Source of the DNA: a bacterium
Lineage (GTDB): Bacteria > Patescibacteriota > Minisyncoccia > Phycocordibacterales > UBA2100
Direction: 5' to 3'
Length of the DNA stretch: 8,523 nt
NCBI GenBank assembly: GCA_030698935.1
Contig: JAUYLR010000078.1
Span: 1-8,523, forward strand
This document shows, in pieces, positions 4,804-8,523 of the stretch (positions are counted from its first letter, which is position 1; every line of letters begins with the position of its first letter). The notes under the pieces are model-generated. The model did not search any database, had not been told where the DNA came from, and saw only the letters and a list, made by a program, of their open reading frames with translations. A program made the translations under genes and the position numbers.

Positions 4804-5196
4804 CTACGCTCTCTTCTTTCGGAATCGTGCCGCGAGGTTCTCGCACCCTAGGACGAGGACGAAAGATGTTGCGAAAAAGTGAACGGTGAGTTTTTCCCGC
4901 CACCCTTCTTTTTTCTTGATTGGGTGAGTGTCCAGATACTCACTGGCGGCGTCGCTTACCTCCCGTATTACGTACCGAATGTAGACAGGATTCATGTGAT
5001 TCGAAAAAACAGGGATGCGTGCTGCAAGCGCGTTTGCCTTCTGGTCGCCACTCCTCGCCAGATTCTCCAAATCCGCAAGCGCGTTGCGGAGCCGTTGCGG
5101 AAGCTCCTTAAGTTGTTGGTTAGGGATCTTGACGAGACCTATTGCCATATCCGCCTCTTTTTTGATATCGAGAGCGACGTCTCGAAGTAATTTCAT
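4804..5196 (-). CDS. Hypothetical protein, 130 aa, with a hydrophobic segment near the C-terminus
   Basis: Unrecognised. The ORF is open up to 5244, but the ATG at 5196 is chosen because AAGGAGGA (5201-5208) lies directly upstream, the strongest Shine-Dalgarno in the window. The protein starts MKLLRDVALDIKKEADMAIG, is helical and charged through about residue 95, then has a basic patch (HPIKKKEGWREK), a short hydrophobic stretch (LTVHFFATSFVLVLGC, about 100-115) and a basic end (RFRKKRA). This could be a weak C-terminal membrane anchor, but it is short. The gene is monocistronic by appearance: a structured leader lies upstream and a good terminator downstream. It lies directly after the decayed ruvB 3' end on the same strand, so it may once have followed ruvB. 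No function is proposed. Confidence 0.8.
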   Translation of the reverse strand: MKLLRDVALDIKKEADMAIGLVKIPNQQLKELPQRLRNALADLENLARSGDQKANALAARIPVFSNHMNPVYIRYVIREVSDAASEYLDTHPIKKKEGWREKLTVHFFATSFVLVLGCENLAARFRKKRA

Positions 5197-5200
5197 AAAA

Positions 5201-5208
5201 TCCTCCTT
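5201..5208 (-). promoter_or_regulatory. Strong Shine-Dalgarno deciding the start at 5196
   Basis: AAGGAGGA on the minus strand is 4 nt from the ATG (5 nt from the AGGAGG core). It rules out the longer ORF start at 5244 as the main start. Confidence 0.85.
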
Positions 5209-5246
5209 GCACGTGTCTAAAATATCCGCCCTGTTAAAGAACATAA

Positions 5247-5290
5247 AGAGCGGGGCTAGTGAAGCTAGCCATATCCTGCCTCAGGGCTCT
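5247..5290 (-). other. Three-way-junction-like leader or transcript-end structure
   Basis: AGAGC (5247-5251) pairs with GCTCT (5286-5290) and encloses two hairpins: GGCTAG/CTAGCC (5254-5259, 5265-5270) and CCTG/CAGG (5275-5278, 5282-5285). It lies 11 bp past the stop codon of the ruvB remnant and about 50 bp before the 130-aa gene. It may be the old ruvB transcript end or a leader element of that gene. Stems are short, so the fold is uncertain. Confidence 0.4.
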
Positions 5291-5301
5291 ATTTGTGTCA
5301 A

Positions 5302-5412
5302 TCAAATTAGCGGCTGTTGGGTTTTCCCGGGCGCGTCCATTCCTGTCTGCGTGCGGTCACGCACAGGCAGGCCCATATGCTCGTATCCTTTTGGCGTTAC
5401 GGTTCTTCCGCG
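5302..5412 (-). pseudogene. ruvB: Remnant of a second ruvB 3' end
   Basis: On the minus strand this reads RGRTVTPKGYEHMG, then ten extra residues, then MDAPGKTQQPLI and a TGA stop. The intact RuvB ends RGRTVTPKGYEHIG, MDSPRKAQKPLI, so 21 of 26 residues match. At DNA level I count 63 of 81 bases identical excluding the insertion, with 12 of the 18 differences at third codon positions, so the copy diverged while coding. A 14-bp block GGCGTTACGGTTCT is identical in both copies (5393-5406 and 6092-6105). Homology stops abruptly near 5412, where the TA promoter region begins. It has no start codon or ribosome site and is not translated on its own as far as can be seen. Confidence 0.9.
5342..5371. 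repeat. REP-like 30-bp imperfect palindrome inserted in frame
   Basis: CCTGTC (5342-5347) pairs with GGCAGG (5366-5371, one G-T pair), and TGCGTG (5348-5353) pairs with CACGCA (5358-5363), with a 2-nt bulge and CGGT loop. Relative to the intact ruvB end exactly 30 nt are added, so the frame is kept (LPVRDRTQTG). I see no other copy in the window. Confidence 0.8.
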
Positions 5413-5431
5413 GGTGTGTAGTGACAATGTA

Positions 5432-5459
5432 TTGACACGAGCAACTTGCTTGCTACACT
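5432..5459 (+). promoter_or_regulatory. Promoter and possible operator of the TA operon
   Basis: TTGACA (5432-5437, perfect) and TACACT (5454-5459) with a 16-bp spacer. The -10 box ends 6 nt before the antitoxin ATG, predicting a leaderless mRNA. The spacer holds the palindrome AGCAA-C-TTGCT (5440-5450) followed by another TTGCT, a fitting site for autorepression by a ribbon-helix-helix antitoxin; that part is inference. Confidence 0.65.
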
Positions 5460-5465
5460 TACCGC

Positions 5466-5732
5466 ATGACCACTATACAAATCAGGATTGATGAGAAAAC
5501 CAAGGCGGGAGCCAAGAGAGTCTTCAAGAAAATGGGGCTTGACGTTTCAAGCGGCATCAAGCTTTATTTGGCGCGAGTTGCGCAGGACAAAAGCGTTCCG
5601 TTCGTACTTCGCACCGAGAACGGATACACGCCGGAGCAGGAGCAAGAAATGATACGTGAGACAGAGTATGCAAAACGTCATAGCAAGCGATACACAACGG
5701 TGGAAGAGGCAATCAGAGATATTCTAAAATAG
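5466..5732 (+). CDS. dinJ: RelB/DinJ-family antitoxin
   Basis: Antitoxin of a type II toxin-antitoxin pair: it neutralises the downstream YafQ-like toxin and, as a ribbon-helix-helix dimer, normally represses its own promoter. The 88 residues are typical. The N-terminus TTIQIRIDEKTKAGAKRVF forms the DNA-binding strand and first helix, MGLDVSSGIKLYLARVAQDK the second helix, and SVPFVLR the family's conserved end of the domain. The C-terminal half (GYTPEQEQEMIRETEYAKRH onward, ending EEAIRDILK) should wrap the toxin. There is no Shine-Dalgarno; the -10 box is 6 nt before the ATG. The toxin starts 6 nt after the stop. The pair is convergent with ruvB and lies between the true ruvB end and a ruvB remnant. 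Family is secure; DinJ versus other RelB subgroups is judged from the partner. Confidence 0.93.
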   Translation: MTTIQIRIDEKTKAGAKRVFKKMGLDVSSGIKLYLARVAQDKSVPFVLRTENGYTPEQEQEMIRETEYAKRHSKRYTTVEEAIRDILK

Positions 5733-5738
5733 TATCTT

Positions 5739-6020
5739 ATGTACACTCTTGCGTTTGCTACGCGAGCCAAGAAATCTATGCGCAAATACCAACGCAGCGG
5801 TTCGTTCCCGCTTGCGAAATTTAAGGATGCGCTAGAGCACTTGAGAAGCGGAGGGTCGCTCCCCGTTTTCTATGAAGACCACGGACTGCACGGATCACTT
5901 TCTATGTACCGCGAATTTCATATTGCAGCCGATCTGCTCGTTCAGTATGAGCGCGATGACATAGAGCGCATCATAACCATTTCGAAAATCGGGACGCACA
6001 GCGAACTTTTCGGTTCGTAA
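5739..6020 (+). CDS. yafQ: YafQ-family (RelE superfamily) mRNA interferase toxin
   Basis: Ribosome-dependent endoribonuclease that cuts mRNA in the A site when not bound by its antitoxin. The 93 residues match the family length. YEDHGLHGSLSMYREFHIAADLLVQYE and SKIGTHSELFG fit the YafQ pattern. By comparison with E. coli YafQ the catalytic or binding residues His48, His61, Asp65, His87 and Phe91 are present, whereas the Trp next to the Asp is Leu66 here. An active toxin is likely. It is read with the antitoxin from one promoter (6-nt gap) and ends 10 bp from the convergent ruvB stop codon, with no terminator between them, so antisense overlap of transcripts is expected. A broader RelE/ParE label is the cautious alternative. 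Confidence 0.92.
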   Translation: MYTLAFATRAKKSMRKYQRSGSFPLAKFKDALEHLRSGGSLPVFYEDHGLHGSLSMYREFHIAADLLVQYERDDIERIITISKIGTHSELFGS

Positions 6021-6030
6021 TTCACGAGGC

Positions 6031-7047
6031 TTAAATAAGCGGCTTTTGAGCTTTTCGCGGTGAGTCCATCCCGATATGTTCATATCCTTTCGGCGTTACG
6101 GTTCTGCCTCTCGGAGTTCTGTCTAAAAGCCCGAGTTGCATCAGGTACGGCTCGTGGACTTCTTCAATCGTGTCTTCTTCCTCGGAAAGGGAAGCGGAAA
6201 TTGTTTTTAATCCCACAGGTCCGCCGCCGAATTTCTCCACGATGATTGTGAGGATGTCGCGGTCGGTCTGATTTAATCCGCCCTCGTCAATTTCCAGAAG
6301 TGCCAGCGCCTTTTTCACCGTTTTCAGATTGAGCGGCTCCTCGTTTACCTCCGCGAAATCGCGGCACCGCTTCAAAAGATAATTTGCGGTGCGCGGGGTC
6401 GCGCGGCTCCGGCTCGCGACTTCTTTTATGGATTCCTCATCGGCTTTTATATTCAGAATTTTTGCGGAGCGTTTGAGAATCTCTGAAATCTCACTGTCGC
6501 TGTAATACTGGAGCCGGAATGTTCCGCCCGAAAAGCGGGAGCGCAGGGGCGCGGATAGCATTGAAATGCGCGTGGTTGCGGCAATCAAAGTAAATGGCGG
6601 CAAATCAAGTTGCACTGTGCGCGCCGAAGGGCCCTTGCCGATAATGATGTCCAAAACACCCGCTTCCATCGCGGGGTAGAGGACTTCTTCAATGGTGCGG
6701 TTCAGCCGGTGGATTTCGTCTATGAAAAGGACATCCCCCGGAGAGAGGTTGGTGAGGATTGAAGCGAGGTCGCCCACGCGCTCAATCGCGGGCCCCGAAG
6801 TGGCGCGCAGAGACGCGCCGATTTCTTTCGTCATCAAATGCGCAAGGGTAGTTTTTCCTAACCCCGGTGGTCCATAGAGAAGGACGTGCTCGGGCTGGTG
6901 GTTTCTCCCTTTCGCGGCGGTGAGAAGAATCCGCAAATTTTCTTTTATCGCCGGCTGGCCGACGTACTCTGCCCAATCAGCAGGGCGAAGCGCCTGGTCA
7001 AGAGACCGCGGACTCTTTTCTACGGTGTTTTTATCTTTGTCTGCCAT
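6031..7047 (-). CDS. ruvB: RuvB, Holliday-junction branch-migration helicase
   Basis: AAA+ ATPase that forms hexameric rings on DNA and, guided by RuvA, drives branch migration of Holliday junctions. Complete at 338 residues. Walker A GPPGLGKTT (59-67), Walker B FIDEIHR (108-114), sensor 1 AATTR (156-160), arginine finger in LRSRF (168-172), sensor 2 region RATPRTAN (215-222), and the winged-helix end with GGGPVGLKTIS (274-284) and EEVHEPYLMQLGLL (295-308). The ATG is supported by GGAGAG (7057-7062) 9 nt upstream. ruvC and yebC lie on the same strand 2.7 kb further down, separated by accessory genes, and ruvA is absent here. The last 26 codons exist in a second diverged copy at 5302-5412, so the present 3' end may have come in with the toxin-antitoxin pair. 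Confidence 0.98.
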   Translation of the reverse strand: MADKDKNTVEKSPRSLDQALRPADWAEYVGQPAIKENLRILLTAAKGRNHQPEHVLLYGPPGLGKTTLAHLMTKEIGASLRATSGPAIERVGDLASILTNLSPGDVLFIDEIHRLNRTIEEVLYPAMEAGVLDIIIGKGPSARTVQLDLPPFTLIAATTRISMLSAPLRSRFSGGTFRLQYYSDSEISEILKRSAKILNIKADEESIKEVASRSRATPRTANYLLKRCRDFAEVNEEPLNLKTVKKALALLEIDEGGLNQTDRDILTIIVEKFGGGPVGLKTISASLSEEEDTIEEVHEPYLMQLGLLDRTPRGRTVTPKGYEHIGMDSPRKAQKPLI

Positions 7048-7056
7048 ATTGGTCTG

Positions 7057-7110
7057 CTCTCCGCGATTCCATTGAATCGGTTTGAGGAAACGCGCTTACA
7101 TTTAAGTATA
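7057..7110 (-). promoter_or_regulatory. ruvB promoter, leader hairpin and ribosome site
   Basis: TATACT (-10, 7105-7110 on the minus strand) predicts a leader of about 50 nt; the -35 is weak. In the leader CGATTC and GAATCG (7064-7069, 7074-7079) form a 6-bp hairpin directly before the Shine-Dalgarno GGAGAG (7057-7062), which could affect ribosome access. Confidence 0.5.
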
Positions 7111-7141
7111 CACCCTACTGTTAAAGATAAAATTTGCACCA

Positions 7142-8523
7142 TCACGCCGCCATTTCCTCCGTCAAATCCACGACGCGGCCGAGTTCGTCCAGCGACGTCA
7201 CTCCCTGCAATACTTTCACGATTCCATCCTGTCCCATCCTGCGGATATTTTGGTGTTTAGCCGCTTTCCATATCTCGCGCTCGCTTAAGGTAGTGCGGAT
7301 TGCGTCCTCAATAATGTGGTCCATAAGAATGACTTCAACGACAGCGACACGCCCCTTGTAGCCGAGTCCGCGGCACTTGTCGCACCCCTTGGGGAGCCAC
7401 ATGGTGTCGCGGTTCGCAGGCAGTTCATCCGCGTGCGGAATGTCTTTTAGAAATGCTGCCACGGTCGCGGCGTCTTTCCCCGTTATTGCATGCGCTTCGC
7501 GGCACACGGGGCAGAGGCGGCGCACAAGGCGCTGTGCCATCGCGACGGTAAGAGACGCTCCCAGAATGTCGGCGGAGACACCCATGTCTATGAGGCGGGG
7601 GAATGTGCCCGCGGCGTCGTTGGTGTGCAGTGTCGCGAATACGAGGTGGCCCGTAAGCGCCGCATGCACAGCGGTGGAGGCCACTTCAGCATCGCGGATT
7701 TCGCCGACCATGATGATGTCGGGGTCCTGCCGCAGGGTGGAACGGAGGCCGAGCGCAAATGTGTAGTCTTTGGAAACTTGTGTCTGCACGATGCCCGGCA
7801 GATGGTATTCAATCGGGTCTTCAATCGTGACGATTTTCACTTCCGGACGGTCCACTTGGCGCAGGAACGCGTAGAGCGTCGTCGTTTTTCCCGAGCCGGT
7901 CGGGCCGGTGTTCAGAATCATGCCGTTGGGCTTCGCGATTTCGTGACGGAAAATTTCCAAAAGATATTTATCAAAACCGAGCTGTTCCAAAGGAAGCGCG
8001 ATGGTTGAGGGGTCAAGAACGCGCATGACGACGGTTTCGGCGTATGCGCCGGGGAGTACCGAGGTACGTATCTCTATTTCTTTCTCGTTTATCGCGATGG
8101 AAAAACGTCCGTCCTGCGCGGCATTTTTTATGTTCAATTTCAATCCGGAGAGAAGCTTGATGCGGGAGGATATGAGCGCGTACGTCGCCGCGTCAAAGGT
8201 CAGCACCTCTATCAAGACGCCGTCTAAGCGAAAGCGCATGTGCACCTCGTTTTCCTCCGGCTCCATGTGCACATCGGAAATGCCCAAGGAAAGAGCGCCC
8301 GCCATGATAATTTCCAAAATGCGCGAGACGCGGTGCGGGTCTTTGCTTTTCATGTTTGTTTCCACGTGTTGGCGCAGGTCGGCCAGCGTCTTCAGTTCTC
8401 CAAGCATCTGGGTGATGGTTTCATTGGAGAGCGTGAGGATGCCCGCTTCGGTTTCCGTCGCGTACGAGAGGTCGTGGAAACGGTCCCACGCATGCTCAAG
8501 CGATGCCTGTGTCGTGATAAATC
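7142..8523 (-). CDS. pilB: PilB/GspE-type secretion or pilus assembly ATPase, partial
   Basis: Hexameric cytoplasmic ATPase that powers assembly of type IV pili (PilB) or type II secretion pseudopili (GspE). The frame stays open to the right edge, so the N-terminus is missing; about 459 residues are visible. Counted from the Met at 8407: SDVHMEPEENEVHMRFRLDG (44-63) is the conserved N2-domain segment, Walker A GPTGSGKTT (168-176), Asp box EDPIEY (196-201), Walker B DPDIIMVGEIRD (228-239), His box TGHLVFATLHTND (252-264), and a tetracysteine zinc site CPVC (299-302) with CDKC (342-345), typical of PilB/GspE and absent from PilT. The Met at 8407 is internal, since family-like sequence continues upstream of it. 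Upstream of ruvB by 94 bp; ruvB has its own promoter. PilB is favoured over GspE because pili are the usual case in such genomes; the sequence alone does not decide. Confidence 0.93.
   Translation of the reverse strand, partial: FITTQASLEHAWDRFHDLSYATETEAGILTLSNETITQMLGELKTLADLRQHVETNMKSKDPHRVSRILEIIMAGALSLGISDVHMEPEENEVHMRFRLDGVLIEVLTFDAATYALISSRIKLLSGLKLNIKNAAQDGRFSIAINEKEIEIRTSVLPGAYAETVVMRVLDPSTIALPLEQLGFDKYLLEIFRHEIAKPNGMILNTGPTGSGKTTTLYAFLRQVDRPEVKIVTIEDPIEYHLPGIVQTQVSKDYTFALGLRSTLRQDPDIIMVGEIRDAEVASTAVHAALTGHLVFATLHTNDAAGTFPRLIDMGVSADILGASLTVAMAQRLVRRLCPVCREAHAITGKDAATVAAFLKDIPHADELPANRDTMWLPKGCDKCRGLGYKGRVAVVEVILMDHIIEDAIRTTLSEREIWKAAKHQNIRRMGQDGIVKVLQGVTSLDELGRVVDLTEEMAA

Noticed and set aside
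5297..5302. Minus-strand TTGACA overlapping the remnant stop as -35 for the 130-aa gene
   Set aside because: No acceptable -10 box at 16-18 bp, so it is probably chance.
7490..8008. 172-codon plus-strand ORF, and several others opposite pilB and ruvB
   Set aside because: They are antisense shadows of clear genes with all ATPase motifs in place, and have no ribosome site or family resemblance.
2249..8407. Recoded UGA (as in some Patescibacteria lineages)
   Set aside because: TGA ends ruvC and the PilB-type gene at the expected family length, and no in-frame TGA is needed to extend any protein.

Overview
The window (8,523 bp, moderate to fairly high GC by eye) looks like a chromosomal segment of a Candidate Phyla Radiation (Patescibacteria, Parcubacteria-like) bacterium. 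This placement is inference. It rests on compact or domain-reduced versions of housekeeping proteins (a YebC lacking one domain, an AICAR transformylase without its cyclohydrolase half), short coiled-coil hypotheticals, several apparently leaderless promoters, and a type IV pilus-type ATPase. All three stop codons are used (TAA, TAG and TGA each end a recognisable gene), so the genetic code is standard.

Left part (1-2199): the 5' two-thirds or so of a class A penicillin-binding protein (minus strand, running off the left edge) is divergent from a stand-alone AICAR transformylase (purH-type, plus strand). Convergent with purH, and separated by a perfect 44-bp palindrome, are ruvC and yebC (minus strand), a pairing known from many bacteria. 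Both have degenerate 7-bp-periodic repeats directly upstream.

Middle (3342-6030): an accessory stretch lies between yebC-ruvC and ruvB. It holds two small coiled-coil hypotheticals (minus), a gene-free region of about 550 bp, a 130-aa hypothetical (minus) with a strong Shine-Dalgarno, and a DinJ/YafQ toxin-antitoxin pair (plus). In the gene-free region I see a plus-strand promoter, a densely folded RNA of about 245 nt (multibranch junction with GNRA-capped hairpins) and an intrinsic terminator. I read this as an unassigned structured ncRNA, and it is the best candidate here for something undescribed.

The toxin-antitoxin pair sits between the real 3' end of ruvB and a second, diverged copy of the last 26 ruvB codons. 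That remnant still reads in frame to a stop and carries an in-frame 30-bp palindromic (REP-like) insertion. The layout suggests that the TA cassette arrived by recombination at the ruvB 3' end and left the older end behind.

Right part (6031-8523): ruvB (complete, minus strand) and, upstream of it, a PilB/GspE-type assembly ATPase that runs off the right edge. RuvB and RuvC act together in Holliday-junction processing; ruvA is not in the window.
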